NCBI RefSeq assembly: GCF_030813505.1 | Contig: NZ_JAUSUE010000009.1 | From: Pectinatus haikarae | GTDB lineage: Bacteria > Bacillota > Negativicutes > Selenomonadales > Selenomonadaceae | Length of the DNA stretch: 64,000 nt | Reading direction: 5' to 3' (one strand) | Shown here: piece by piece, positions 24,753 through 34,279 of the stretch | Layout of the letters: every line of letters begins with the position of its first letter | Position numbering within the stretch: the first letter of the stretch is position 1 | The notes under the pieces: generated by a model | What the model was told of the DNA's origin: nothing | What the model saw: the letters and a program-made list of their open reading frames with translations, nothing else | Database searches by the model: none | Translations under genes and position numbers: made by a program

Positions 24753-25655
24753 TTATCTTGAAAAAATCAAACGCTGCAAAAAATCACGCCAGCCTCGTTT
24801 AACTTTTAGATTGCATCCCTGCAGAATTGATTGAGCTATGACTGTGATACATTTTGCTGCTATTGTATCAGGATACGATAATAGAAGCGGATTCTGCCTC
24901 TTGATTGCATTCACCATATTACGATCATCATAAATCACGCCAAGAGATTCTATAGAAACTCCCAAAAATTTTCTTGTTGTCGTTATAAGCTTTGAGCTGA
25001 CTTCAATGCCCTCATTCTCATCATATATTCGATTAACGACAAGCTTGATATTTAAATTATCACAGCTCACCCGGCAAGCCTTCACAACAGCATATGCATC
25101 TGTAAGTGCCGTCGGTTCCGGAGTGGTAAGTAAAATAATTTCATCAGCAGCCTCCAAAAAATCCAACACATTTCTGCCAACACCCGCACCGGTATCTACC
25201 AAAATTATATCAGCAAAAGCTTCACATTCATATAATTTTTTAATTAACAAGACACGCTCATGCATTGATAGGTCAGCTAATTGTTCAAAACCTGAACCTC
25301 CTGAAATGTACTTGATCCCCTCGGGTCCCTCCAAAATAATCGTTTCTAAAGAAATATTATCATTCAACAGATTCATCATCGTATATTTAGAAGAACGTCC
25401 CAATATTACTTCAACATTTGCCAGTCCTAAGTCTGCATCAATAATCAGTACACTTTTTCCTGCACGGGAAAGAGCTATAGCCAAATTAACAGTAAAATTT
25501 GTTTTCCCCACTCCGCCTTTCCCGCTTGTAACAGCGATGATACGCAAAGACTCAGAAGTATTTTTTTTATTGTTCTGTAATTTTGCTGCCTCTTTCCCAT
25601 GCGAAAGATTTCTATTTTCAATCATCTGCCTTAGTTTGGCAGCCTGGTCTTCCAT
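24753..25655 (-). CDS. flhG: Flagellar number regulator FlhG (MinD-like ATPase, YlxH)
   Basis: 300 residues, MinD/ParA family. The deviant Walker A 'GKGGVGKTN' is at 45-53, followed by 'IDADLGLANVEVILG' (switch) and 'IILVDTGAGVG' (Walker B). The leading 30 residues, 'LRQMIENRNL', are the DQAxxLR-type activation helix that stimulates FlhF. It partners FlhF, encoded immediately upstream, to set flagellar number and position. The stop of flhF and start of flhG are 5 bases apart. Confidence 0.95.
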   Translation of the reverse strand: MEDQAAKLRQMIENRNLSHGKEAAKLQNNKKNTSESLRIIAVTSGKGGVGKTNFTVNLAIALSRAGKSVLIIDADLGLANVEVILGRSSKYTMMNLLNDNISLETIILEGPEGIKYISGGSGFEQLADLSMHERVLLIKKLYECEAFADIILVDTGAGVGRNVLDFLEAADEIILLTTPEPTALTDAYAVVKACRVSCDNLNIKLVVNRIYDENEGIEVSSKLITTTRKFLGVSIESLGVIYDDRNMVNAIKRQNPLLLSYPDTIAAKCITVIAQSILQGCNLKVKRGWRDFLQRLIFSR

Positions 25656-25660
25656 AACAT

Positions 25661-26974
25661 CTACCTCAATAAAAGGTCTGCTAAATTTTTTGACTGTGCC
25701 GGGAAAATATCGTCCGGCACACTTTGACCATTTGTAAAATATGATAAAGTAAGCGGATATTCCTTCAACAAATTAAGAATCATTCCTATGCTTGAAGTTT
25801 CGTCGGTTTTCGTAAAAATAACTTTGTCTGGGGCACATAAAGAAAATTTTCTTATAATATCTATTACATCTTTATACTTTGTTGTCGCACTTAAAACCAG
25901 ATGTTTTTCAATATCGTCATTTACGCTCAACAAATCATGCAGCTCCATCAGCTGATAATCATTATGCTGGCTCCGACCGGCTGTATCAATCAAAATTAAC
26001 TGCTTATCCCTATGTCTGTTTATAACATTTTTCAACTCTACAGGAGTATATACAATTTCCAAAGGCAATCCTATTATATCAGAATATGTTTTCAATTGAT
26101 CAACAGCTGAAATTCTATATGTATCGGCAGTAATTAAAACCGCACGCAGCCCCTGCTCGAGCACGAAGCGTGATGCTATTTTTGCCAGTGTAGTGGTTTT
26201 GCCGACACCCGTTGCTCCGATGAGAGCAACAATTTTCATTTTTCCCTTTTCAATTTCTATTCCTGCGGATGTCCCCATATATTTTTCCAGATACTTTAAT
26301 AAGAACTCCCGTACGTAAGGATCATCTTTATCTGCCAAAAGCGCCTGTTCGTCTTGATTCCCTATGATTTCCTGAACAATTGCCTCATTGACTTCCTGCC
26401 CCAGCAATGTCTCTTTTAAGGATATCTTCTTTTTTACCGCACTTGAACTTTTACTTTTTTGCGACCCCATCACGTTGTCCAGAATAACCTTCATTTTGGC
26501 AAGCTCTCGTTCCATTTCCTGAATCTTTTTCTGCTGATCTATTTCAGTCGGAGAAAGAACAGATATTTTATCATCCGCCTTTACAACATTAAGATTTTCA
26601 GCAGCCGTATTTTGCGGCAAAAAATCCTGTGCATCCAATTTATCTGATAAATCATCACGAATGTTTGCTGTCTTATAGCTTTCCAATATCTGCCTTGGCA
26701 CAATAGGTCTAATATAGGATTCCTGTTTTATATTAGGTGCACCCGCAGGAACACTTTCTTTTTTACCAGAGGCATTTATCGGCGGCAGGATCTTAGACTG
26801 TGGTGCATCCTCGATAGCTGCAGTTACTTCAACCATTTTTTTCCCGCCATAGCCCAAAATTCCGCCCGTCGTATATTTCTTCGTGTGTAAAATAACCGCA
26901 TCAGGTCCCAACTCACTTCTGACTTTATCCATAGCATCCTTTGCAGTGCGTTCTTTAAATACTTTTATTTGCAA
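25661..26974 (-). CDS. flhF: Flagellar GTPase FlhF
   Basis: 437 residues. The N-terminal B domain ('MQIKVFKERTAKDAMDKVRS'), a variable middle, and an SRP-type NG domain with P-loop 'GATGVGKTTTLAKIASRF' near 253, 'ITADTYRISAVDQLK' and 'LIDTAGRSQHND'. FlhF marks the site of flagellar assembly together with FlhG. The start is TTG directly after the flhA stop, with GGGGTGGTG as ribosome site. Confidence 0.95.
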   Translation of the reverse strand: MQIKVFKERTAKDAMDKVRSELGPDAVILHTKKYTTGGILGYGGKKMVEVTAAIEDAPQSKILPPINASGKKESVPAGAPNIKQESYIRPIVPRQILESYKTANIRDDLSDKLDAQDFLPQNTAAENLNVVKADDKISVLSPTEIDQQKKIQEMERELAKMKVILDNVMGSQKSKSSSAVKKKISLKETLLGQEVNEAIVQEIIGNQDEQALLADKDDPYVREFLLKYLEKYMGTSAGIEIEKGKMKIVALIGATGVGKTTTLAKIASRFVLEQGLRAVLITADTYRISAVDQLKTYSDIIGLPLEIVYTPVELKNVINRHRDKQLILIDTAGRSQHNDYQLMELHDLLSVNDDIEKHLVLSATTKYKDVIDIIRKFSLCAPDKVIFTKTDETSSIGMILNLLKEYPLTLSYFTNGQSVPDDIFPAQSKNLADLLLR

Positions 26975-29041
26975 TTATATTTTCACCACCCCAAGGATCT
27001 GTATTTCGACATTCGAATCTATTTCAGCCTGGGACAATACTATAACACCAGAAATAGAACGTTCCACCAATTTTTTAAAATAAATACGTACAGCAGGGCC
27101 TGTCAGAACAATAGGCTGATATCCCAAATTCGTAAGGTCCTGCAGAACTTTATTCAATGCCGTTATGAGGTTTTTTGTAGTATTTGGATCAAGGCTGACA
27201 TAAGATCCGCGTTCCGTTCTTTGTACCGCCCCTGCAATCTTATTTTCCAATTCGGGTGAAAGTGAAACACACGGCAGAACATTGTTCTGCACATATTGAC
27301 TCGTTATCTGTCTTGTCAACGCATGCCGGACATATTCAGTAAGTATATCCGGGTCCTTGGTTACTTTCGCATAATCAGACAAAACTTCCAGAATAGTTGC
27401 CATATCACGTATAGATACTCGTTCATGAAGCAAATTTGCCAATACTTTTTGAATTTCACCAACAGTCAATAAATCAGGAACAACTTCTTCAACGACGGAC
27501 GGATTTGTCTTTTTAATATTGTCAATAAGATTTTGCGTTTCCTGCCGTCCAAGTATTTCATCGGCATGTGCCTTTATGACCTCTGTTATATGTGTTGCCA
27601 GAACAGAAACAGCATCTACCACTGTATACCCATTAAGTTCTGCTTGTTCCCGCTGCGCTTCCGTTATCCATATGGCTGGTAACCCAAAAGCAGGTTCTGT
27701 AGTTGCAATACCGTCAATTTCCTCCACAACAGTACCTGAATTCATTGCTAAATAATGATCAAGTATTAATTCTCCCTTTGCTATTTCAATTCCTCTTAAT
27801 TTTATGATATATGCATTGGGTTTTATCTGTATATTATCACGTATGCGTATGGTAGGTACAACCAAACCAAGTTCCAGTGCGCATTGCCGCCTGATCATGA
27901 CAATACGCTCCAAAAGATCACCGCCTTGCCCTGTATCGACAAGAGGTATCAGACTATATCCTATTTCCAATTCCATAGGATCAACCTGAAGAAGCGAAAT
28001 AACATTTTCCGGTTTTTTAATTTCCTCTTTGTCTTTTTCCTTCTGCTTAACCTTGTTTGTGGCTAAAGAAGCCTTCTGCGATTTATTGAGATTATAGCCT
28101 ATCAACAATGCCAGTAAAGACAGCGTTAAAAATGGAATAGTCGGCAATCCCGGCGTAATGGCCAAAAACATCAAAACACCTGAGGCAATGAAAAATATCC
28201 GCGGATTTCTAAACAGCTGACTGATCAAATCGCTGCCAAGATTGGAATTTGATGCTGCTCTCGTCACGATTATACCGGTGGCCGTGGAAACCATCAGTGC
28301 CGGTATCTGATTAACCAAACCTTCACCCACAGTGAGCAGAGTATATTGCTGCAAAGACTGTGCTATAGAAAGATTACGCTGAACCATACCTATTATAAAC
28401 CCACCAAAGATATTAATGATAATTATTATGATAGCAGCTACAGCATCTCCCTATACAAATTTACTGGCCCCATCCATAGCTCCGTAAAAATCCGCTTCAT
28501 GCTGTATCTTTTCACGTCTTGCTCTGGCTTCTGCATCCGTTATCGCCCCTTGATTTAAATCCGCATCAATAGCCATTTGCTTGCCGGGCATAGCGTCCAA
28601 AGTAAAACGGGCAGAAACTTCAGCTACACGTTCTGCCCCTTTAGTTATAACAATAAATTGAATTATTATTAAAATAACAAAAACAATAAAACCGACTATC
28701 GGATTGCCGCCGACCACAAAATTACCAAAGGAAGTTATTATTTCGCCGGCATATCCATCCAGCAAAATCAACCGTGTTGACGAAACATTCAATGCAAGAC
28801 GAAAAAGTGTTGTTATTAGCAACAATGACGGAAAAACAGAAAAATCTAATGGCTCCACATTGTAAATAGTTACCATCACAATAGTCAATGCCAGTGTAAT
28901 ATTCAAACACAGCAATAAATCCAATAAAAAAGTTGGCAAAGGAATAATCATCATTATGACTATCATGATGATTGCCAAGGCAATAACAACATCACTATAT
29001 TTATTGATAAAATTTCCTGCCATTGTAGCCGGTGTTGCCAT
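26975..29041 (-). pseudogene. flhA: Flagellar export gate protein FlhA, interrupted by an in-frame amber codon
   Basis: The frame encodes FlhA, the nonameric core of the flagellar type III export gate, but is cut by TAG at 28451-28453 (codon 197). The first part (196 aa, ATG at 29041 with AAGGAGT) has the N-terminal transmembrane helices and the conserved 'VAEVSARFTLDAMPGKQMAI' and 'DADLNQGAITDAEARARR' loop, ending 'GASKFV'. In the same frame after TAG, the sequence resumes 'GDAVAAIIIIIINIFGG' and runs to 26975 for 491 residues. This second part has the remaining helices and the cytoplasmic domain, with 'SLIPLVDTGQGGDLLERIV' and 'PVVLTGPAVRIYF'-type C-terminus. The family normally has Lys here ('FVKGDA'), so AAG to TAG is a single substitution; no other defect is visible. 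A restart at 28387 would give only the C-terminal part. Unless suppressed or an artefact, the export gate is lost. Confidence 0.85.
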
Positions 29042-29078
29042 AACGTATTTACTCCTTAAAATCTGATTTAGCGAATAT

Positions 29079-30212
29079 TTAAGCTAATTTTTTCTTTTTG
29101 AGTCTGTATACATATGCTAAAACTTCTGCAACAGCCTTATATAATTCCTGCGGTACAACATCTCCGATGTCAGCAGAAAGGTATAGAGCTCTTGCCAAAG
29201 GTTTATTTTCTACTATGGCTATTCCTGCATCACACGCAATTTGTTTTATTCTCTGTGCAACAAGATCTTGTCCTTTTGCAATAATGACCGGAGCCGTCAT
29301 TCCTTTTTCATATTGAAGAGCAATTGCAAAATGTGTAGGATTTGTAATGATAACATCCGCTTTTGGCACTTCATGCATCATACGCTGCAAAGACATTTGT
29401 TTTTGCTTTTGTTTTATCTTGCCCTTTATCTGAGGATCACCTTCAGTCTGCTTGAATTCATCCTTTATGTCCTGCTTACTCATTTTCAGCTCCTGCTTAT
29501 GCTGCCATTTCTGATACATGAGATCCATAATTCCCAGTATGAGCAATACAGCACATATTTCAAAAGCTAACTTAAAAATAATATCGACTATGCTTACAAG
29601 TGCCATCTGCAGATCCATAAAAATAAGCTTAGGCATTTGTATGACCTGATCTATTATATATAAATAAACAAAATACCCTACTATGAGTATTTTAGCTATA
29701 GACTTTGCCAACTCCACCAAAGAACGTTTGGAAAAAATACGACCTATGCCTGTAATAGGATTTAAGCGATTTAAATCAAAAGTCAAAGGTTCCGTAGAAA
29801 AAACAAAACCTACCTGATAATAATTGAGTGCCAAGCCTGCAAGTAATACGGCAAACATAATTGGCGCCAGTGTCTTTGCCAAAACAACCATTGTTTCCAT
29901 AAACAGATGAACAACTGACTCAGCATTGAGAGGTCCCTCTAAATTAGTAAAAATCAATGCCATAAACTGCGTTAATTCCCTGTAAATATAGGTACCACAA
30001 TTCCATAATGTAAAAAAACCCGCCAGAATAACAATCGAAGCTGATAAATCCTGACTTCGCGCTACCTGCCCTTTATTATGCGCATCCGACATACGCTTAG
30101 AAGTCGGATCTTCTGTCTTTTCTCCGGCAAACAGCTGAATATCAAATGAAATATAGTTTTTTTTACCCTGATATGGCTCGCAGCATCGCTGTAATACCGC
30201 CATACAATTCAT
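29079..30212 (-). CDS. flhB: Flagellar export protein FlhB
   Basis: 377 residues with four N-terminal membrane helices and a cytoplasmic autocleaving domain. The family N-terminus 'FDIQLFAGEKTEDPTSKRMS' starts at about residue 23, and the self-cleavage site is 'ITNPTHFAIALQYE' (NPTH). FlhB sets substrate specificity switching from rod/hook to filament. The only good start is the ATG at 30212, behind GGATGTGA, giving a 50-base overlap with fliR and a 22-residue extra leader; a non-standard ATT start nearer the family's N-terminus cannot be excluded. Confidence 0.94.
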   Translation of the reverse strand: MNCMAVLQRCCEPYQGKKNYISFDIQLFAGEKTEDPTSKRMSDAHNKGQVARSQDLSASIVILAGFFTLWNCGTYIYRELTQFMALIFTNLEGPLNAESVVHLFMETMVVLAKTLAPIMFAVLLAGLALNYYQVGFVFSTEPLTFDLNRLNPITGIGRIFSKRSLVELAKSIAKILIVGYFVYLYIIDQVIQMPKLIFMDLQMALVSIVDIIFKLAFEICAVLLILGIMDLMYQKWQHKQELKMSKQDIKDEFKQTEGDPQIKGKIKQKQKQMSLQRMMHEVPKADVIITNPTHFAIALQYEKGMTAPVIIAKGQDLVAQRIKQIACDAGIAIVENKPLARALYLSADIGDVVPQELYKAVAEVLAYVYRLKKKKLA

Positions 30213-30948
30213 TAAAAATCACATCCAAAAAGAGTGCATAAAATGGCAGCATAATACCAATTACAAATATGCCTATAATAATCTGGGCAGGTATCCCGAC
30301 AACAAAAATATTCATCTGCGGCATTGTTCTTGCCAAAACTCCGAGCCCCACATTAGTCAGTAATATTGCAAATAATACGGGTAATGCCAATTTCAACCCA
30401 GTGGCAAATACGCCGCCGATAATATCTATCATAAACATTACAATTCTGCCGTCGAATTGAGCAGACATCGCCGGTACTGCCATAAAACTTTCAGACAGTG
30501 CCGATAAAATAATATAATGCCCGTTAACTGATAAAAAGATTAAAATGCACAGATTATACAGGAAACTTCCTACCAGCGGTACCTGCTGCCCCGAGGTGGG
30601 GTCCATCACACTTATGGTTGCAAAACCAACCTGCATATCAATTAACTGACCGCCGACATTTATAGCCGAAAATAGAACATATCCTACAAAACCTATCATC
30701 CAGCCTATCAGAAGCTCAGCCACCACAAGTGCGGCATATTGGTCAACTCTTTGCGGCAGCGCGGGCAGCCCCTGCATTTCAATTACAGGGAAGAGCACAA
30801 TACTTATGAAAAAAGCTGTCCCCACCCTTATATTTACGGGAATATTGACGCTGCCTAAAAACGGCGATATTAAAAATATCCCACTTATTCGTGTCAGAAC
30901 CAACAGAAAAAGACCTACATGATTCTGCAGCATATCAAATAAATCCAA
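30163..30948 (-). CDS. fliR: Flagellar export protein FliR
   Basis: 261 residues, an integral membrane component of the export gate. Six or so hydrophobic helices, with the family pattern 'VLTRISGIFLISPFLGSVNIPVNIRVG' spread over 17-45 and 'IGFVGYVLFSAINVGGQLID' and 'MQVGFATISVMDPTSGQQVP' in the middle. The start is TTG with a weak ribosome site. It forms the FliPQR core with the two next upstream genes; its 3' end contains the flhB start. Confidence 0.94.
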   Translation of the reverse strand: MDLFDMLQNHVGLFLLVLTRISGIFLISPFLGSVNIPVNIRVGTAFFISIVLFPVIEMQGLPALPQRVDQYAALVVAELLIGWMIGFVGYVLFSAINVGGQLIDMQVGFATISVMDPTSGQQVPLVGSFLYNLCILIFLSVNGHYIILSALSESFMAVPAMSAQFDGRIVMFMIDIIGGVFATGLKLALPVLFAILLTNVGLGVLARTMPQMNIFVVGIPAQIIIGIFVIGIMLPFYALFLDVIFNELYGGITAMLRAISG

Positions 30949-31003
30949 GATTAGAACTACTGCGCCCTAACACAGCTTTTCCTTTCCTAAATACAGCCAA
31001 CCG

Positions 31004-31273
31004 TCAGCCTATATAACGAGGCAGATCAATAAAAATACGTGCCATATAATCAACCATCATAGTCAGCATCCAAGGACCGAATATAAGTATAGCAACAAAA
31101 ACAGCAACTATTTTAGGAATAAATGCCAACGTCTGTTCCTGAATAGATGTTGTAGCCTGAAAAACACTCACAAGAAGCCCTATAGCCAGTCCCAAACCAA
31201 GCATTGGTGCTGAAATCACCAAAACCATAAGTAAAGCATTTTGGCTCAAATTTATTATTGTGTCACCTGACAT
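31004..31273 (-). CDS. fliQ: Flagellar export protein FliQ
   Basis: 89 residues, full family length. Two transmembrane helices with the typical loop: 'LMVLVISAPMLGLGLAIGLL', 'VSVFQATTSIQEQTLAFIPK' and 'AVFVAILIFGPWMLTMMVDY'. Part of the FliPQR export gate. The ATG lies 11 bases after the fliP stop. Confidence 0.96.
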   Translation of the reverse strand: MSGDTIINLSQNALLMVLVISAPMLGLGLAIGLLVSVFQATTSIQEQTLAFIPKIVAVFVAILIFGPWMLTMMVDYMARIFIDLPRYIG

Positions 31274-31284
31274 TTTTCAGCCTC

Positions 31285-32037
31285 CTATTTAAAACTGACA
31301 ATAAGTGAATTTATCAAAAGATGCCATCCATCTACCATGACAAATAATAACACTTTGAACGGCAGGGAAATCATAGTTGGCGGCAGCATCATCATCCCCA
31401 TAGACATTAAAGTACTGGCAACTATCATATCAATAACTATAAAAGGAATATATATCATAAACCCTATCTGAAAAGCTGTTTTCAGTTCACTGATAATAAA
31501 CGCAGGAATCAAAGTAAATGTTGAAACATCCTCCTGCGTTTCCGGCCGTTCCGCCTGAGACAGATTGACAAACAGAGCTATATCTGCCTCACGTGTCTGC
31601 TTAAACATAAATTCCCTCAGAGGTGCAGCAACATTGCTTAAAGCCTCTGTCTGAGATATTTCTCCATTAAGATAGGGCTGCAGTCCATTTTGATTGGCTT
31701 CCCCCCAATACGGAGCCATAATATAAAAAGTCAGAAACAAAGACAACCCTATAATTACCTGACTCGGCGGTGCATTTTGGATCGAAAGCGCATTACGCAA
31801 AAATGATAATACGACAACAATTCTCACAAAAGCTGTAGTCATGACCAAAATTGCCGGAGCAATGGATAAAATAGTGAGCAGTGCCATCACCTGCAAGGTC
31901 ACTGCCAAATCCTGAGGATTATTCGATGAGCTTATTCCTATGTTGACATTTGCCGAAGGCAATGGCGCTGCCAGCAAATGAGATGGGATAATTATAAAAA
32001 TTGCTGATAATATTAATATTTTAAGGTATTCTTTCAA
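31285..32037 (-). CDS. fliP: Flagellar export protein FliP
   Basis: 250 residues. A signal peptide (about 1-24, ending 'LLAAPL'), then the FliP core with 'LTILSIAPAILVMTTAFVRI', 'VVVLSFLRNALSIQNAPPSQ', 'VIIGLSLFLTFYIMAPYW' and 'FIPFIVIDMIVASTLMSMGM'. It forms the hexameric-like FliP5Q4R1 core pore of the export gate. The start is TTG with AAAGG about 12 bases upstream. Confidence 0.96.
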   Translation of the reverse strand: MKEYLKILILSAIFIIIPSHLLAAPLPSANVNIGISSSNNPQDLAVTLQVMALLTILSIAPAILVMTTAFVRIVVVLSFLRNALSIQNAPPSQVIIGLSLFLTFYIMAPYWGEANQNGLQPYLNGEISQTEALSNVAAPLREFMFKQTREADIALFVNLSQAERPETQEDVSTFTLIPAFIISELKTAFQIGFMIYIPFIVIDMIVASTLMSMGMMMLPPTMISLPFKVLLFVMVDGWHLLINSLIVSFK

Positions 32038-32054
32038 AACGTGAAAACCTTTCT

Positions 32055-32606
32055 TTATTTATGATATTTATTCTTAAAAAACTCTGGCAGCCTTTTGGAT
32101 ATCTTATCCAAAGAATTGAATTGTTGACCGAAAATCCCCAATGGATTTTTTTCAAGAGATTCATCCGGAAAGGATAAATGTAATTTTTCTATTTCCTGCA
32201 TATCCTTTATTTCCTGCAAAAGTGTTATATTATGATCAGTAACTCCCAAAATCATAATATGACCCGCAATCTCTACAACACAAATGGATTTATTAGGTCC
32301 TAAAGGCAAACTCATCAATAATGCCCCATTGCCATTACTTTTAAACTGTTTACCAAAACGATCTCCCAGATAATGTGACACATAATATGCCAAAGCCACA
32401 ACAAAAACAAATATGACTACCAAACTAAGTAAATAACCAAAGGTGGATATCCATGACGCACTGGTCGGATGCGGATCAGCGTTTTGATATTGAGATAAAT
32501 AGCCGCCTGATGAAGAATCACCGGCGGCTAAAACGAAAACTACAGGTATAAGCCAACAGAATAAAAATACAGCCGCAGAAAACACAAAAATTCTATACTT
32601 TTTCAT
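32055..32606 (-). CDS. fliO: Flagellar assembly protein FliO
   Basis: 183 residues. An N-terminal signal sequence (about 1-27), one transmembrane helix (about 60-80, 'LLSLVVIFVFVVALAYYVSH') and a C-terminal cytoplasmic domain with the 'LLMSLPLGPNKSICVVEIAG' and 'HIMILGVTDHNITLLQEI' strands of the FliO/FliZ family. It helps assemble FliP into the export gate, encoded just downstream. It overlaps cheY by 1 base (TGATG). Confidence 0.9.
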   Translation of the reverse strand: MKKYRIFVFSAAVFLFCWLIPVVFVLAAGDSSSGGYLSQYQNADPHPTSASWISTFGYLLSLVVIFVFVVALAYYVSHYLGDRFGKQFKSNGNGALLMSLPLGPNKSICVVEIAGHIMILGVTDHNITLLQEIKDMQEIEKLHLSFPDESLEKNPLGIFGQQFNSLDKISKRLPEFFKNKYHK

Positions 32607-32968
32607 CAGCCTACAGCTTTGCGAACAGCTTCTAAAACCCTGTCAGGCTGGAAAGGTTTTACAATAAAATCACGAGCTCCTGCCTGAATTGCTTCGATAA
32701 CCATAGCCTGCTGCCCCATAGCACTGCACATGATAACTTTTGCATTTGGATCAGCTTTCTTTATCTCCTTAACAGCAGTTATCCCATCCATTTCCGGCAT
32801 AGTTATATCCATAGTTACCAGATCCGGTTTCAACTCCTGATATTTAGCCAGAGCAACAGCTCCATTTTCAGCCTCACCCACTATCTCATAACCATTTTTA
32901 GACAAAATATCCTTTACCATCATTCTCATAAAAGCCGCATCATCCACTACTAAAACTTTTGTAGCCAT
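32606..32968 (-). CDS. cheY: Chemotaxis response regulator CheY
   Basis: 120 residues, a single receiver domain. Asp9, Asp10, phospho-acceptor Asp54 in 'VTMDITMPEMDG', Ser/Thr in 'IMCSAMGQQ' and Lys in 'DFIVKPFQPDRV' are all present. Phosphorylated by CheA, it binds FliM and FliY to change motor rotation. Located between fliY and fliO exactly as in Bacillus subtilis. Confidence 0.96.
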   Translation of the reverse strand: MATKVLVVDDAAFMRMMVKDILSKNGYEIVGEAENGAVALAKYQELKPDLVTMDITMPEMDGITAVKEIKKADPNAKVIMCSAMGQQAMVIEAIQAGARDFIVKPFQPDRVLEAVRKAVG

Positions 32969-33022
32969 ATTTTATTCTCCTCCACAGTATAATTATTATC
33001 CATATATAATAAGAACAATCTT

Positions 33023-34279
33023 TTATGATAAATTTTTGGCCCGTTCCATAGGACTTGCTATATCTGTTATACGGACACCAAAATTTTCATCAATAACGAC
33101 AACTTCGCCTTTTGCTAAAAGTTTTCCGTTCACCAACACATCCACAGGTTCCCCCGCCAATTTATCTAGTTCAATAACAGATCCGCTGGACAATTCCAGA
33201 ATATCCCTGATACTCTTCTTAGTCGCGCCGAGCTCTACCGTAATATTAAGAGGCACATCCAAGATCAAACCTATATTAGCATTATTGACAGGTATCTGTC
33301 CCACTGCAAGTGGCGTAAATTGCGCCGGCTGTACAGCTATGTTGGAGACAATATTTTGCGAACCAGACGCTGCCTGCATATGTACTTGAGATGCCTCCTG
33401 GGCTGGTGCCGTCGAAGGTCCGGGCATAGTCTGCTGCTGAACCGGTTCTGCAACAGGCTGGATTGGCGGCGGGGATACAGTATTATTCTGTGCCGGAGCA
33501 GGCGCAGCTGTTTCCGGTACAGGCGCAGCTGCCGATTGTTCATTATTGGTCTGCCCTGTAGTAGCTTCGGTCAGATTTCTCACTAAATCCCTTGATACAT
33601 TTACCGGCAGTATCTGCATTATTTCACTGTCGATAATACCTTCAACTTCCATTTTAAAAGAAATCTTTATAACCGGCTCTGTCTGTGCCCAAAAATCGGT
33701 AACCTTGTCTGCAACGGCCATATCCACCATATGAACCTGCGGAGGTGAAATATCTATTTTTTTATTAAAAATCTGAGACAGTGAAGTAGAAACCGAACCC
33801 ATCATCTGGTTCATAGCCTCACTCACAGCACTCTGCCTTATCTCATCAAGCTCATCGGTGACGTTCGTTCCGTCACCGCCCATCATCAAATCAGCAATAA
33901 TAGCCGCATCACCAGCCTGAATTGCCAGGATATTATTTCCAGTTATCCCTGTAGTATAACTGACTCCAACTATAAGATAAGGCATTGGGTAATGTGTTTT
34001 TATATCAGCCATTGTTTCTATACTTACATTTGGCGTTGTTATAGAAACTTTATGTCCCAGCAGCATTGACAGCGTAGTAGCTGCACTGCCCATTGATATA
34101 TTGCCAATTTCTCCCAGAGTATCTTTTTCGACATCAGTAAGAGCTTCATTATTTTGTGTTTCGTCTGATGAACTTGATAAATCTGCCTGTGCAGCCGAAT
34201 TTGTCTCCTGTGGTATATCCGGAGCTATGCCTTTAGTCAAAGCATCGATTTCTTCTTGCGAAAGCATTCCGTCAGCCAT
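33023..34279 (-). CDS. fliY: Flagellar motor switch phosphatase FliY
   Basis: 418 residues. The N-terminal 'LSQEEIDALTKGIA' is a CheY-P-binding peptide shared with FliM. Two CheC-type half-sites follow: 'LGEIGNISMGSAATTLSMLL' near 55 and 'SEAMNQMMGSVSTSLSQIF' near 155. A Pro/Gln/Ala-rich linker (about 243-305) leads to a C-terminal FliN/SpoA domain ('LDVPLNITVELGATKKSIRD', 'SGSVIELDKLAGEPVDVLVN'). It both dephosphorylates CheY and forms part of the C-ring. The ATG overlaps the fliM stop by 8 bases. Confidence 0.95.
   Translation of the reverse strand: MADGMLSQEEIDALTKGIAPDIPQETNSAAQADLSSSSDETQNNEALTDVEKDTLGEIGNISMGSAATTLSMLLGHKVSITTPNVSIETMADIKTHYPMPYLIVGVSYTTGITGNNILAIQAGDAAIIADLMMGGDGTNVTDELDEIRQSAVSEAMNQMMGSVSTSLSQIFNKKIDISPPQVHMVDMAVADKVTDFWAQTEPVIKISFKMEVEGIIDSEIMQILPVNVSRDLVRNLTEATTGQTNNEQSAAAPVPETAAPAPAQNNTVSPPPIQPVAEPVQQQTMPGPSTAPAQEASQVHMQAASGSQNIVSNIAVQPAQFTPLAVGQIPVNNANIGLILDVPLNITVELGATKKSIRDILELSSGSVIELDKLAGEPVDVLVNGKLLAKGEVVVIDENFGVRITDIASPMERAKNLS

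Noticed and set aside
26975..28387. C-terminal flhA part as an independent gene
   Set aside because: It has no good ribosome site, begins inside a membrane helix region and is in frame with the upstream part across one TAG, so one broken gene is simpler.
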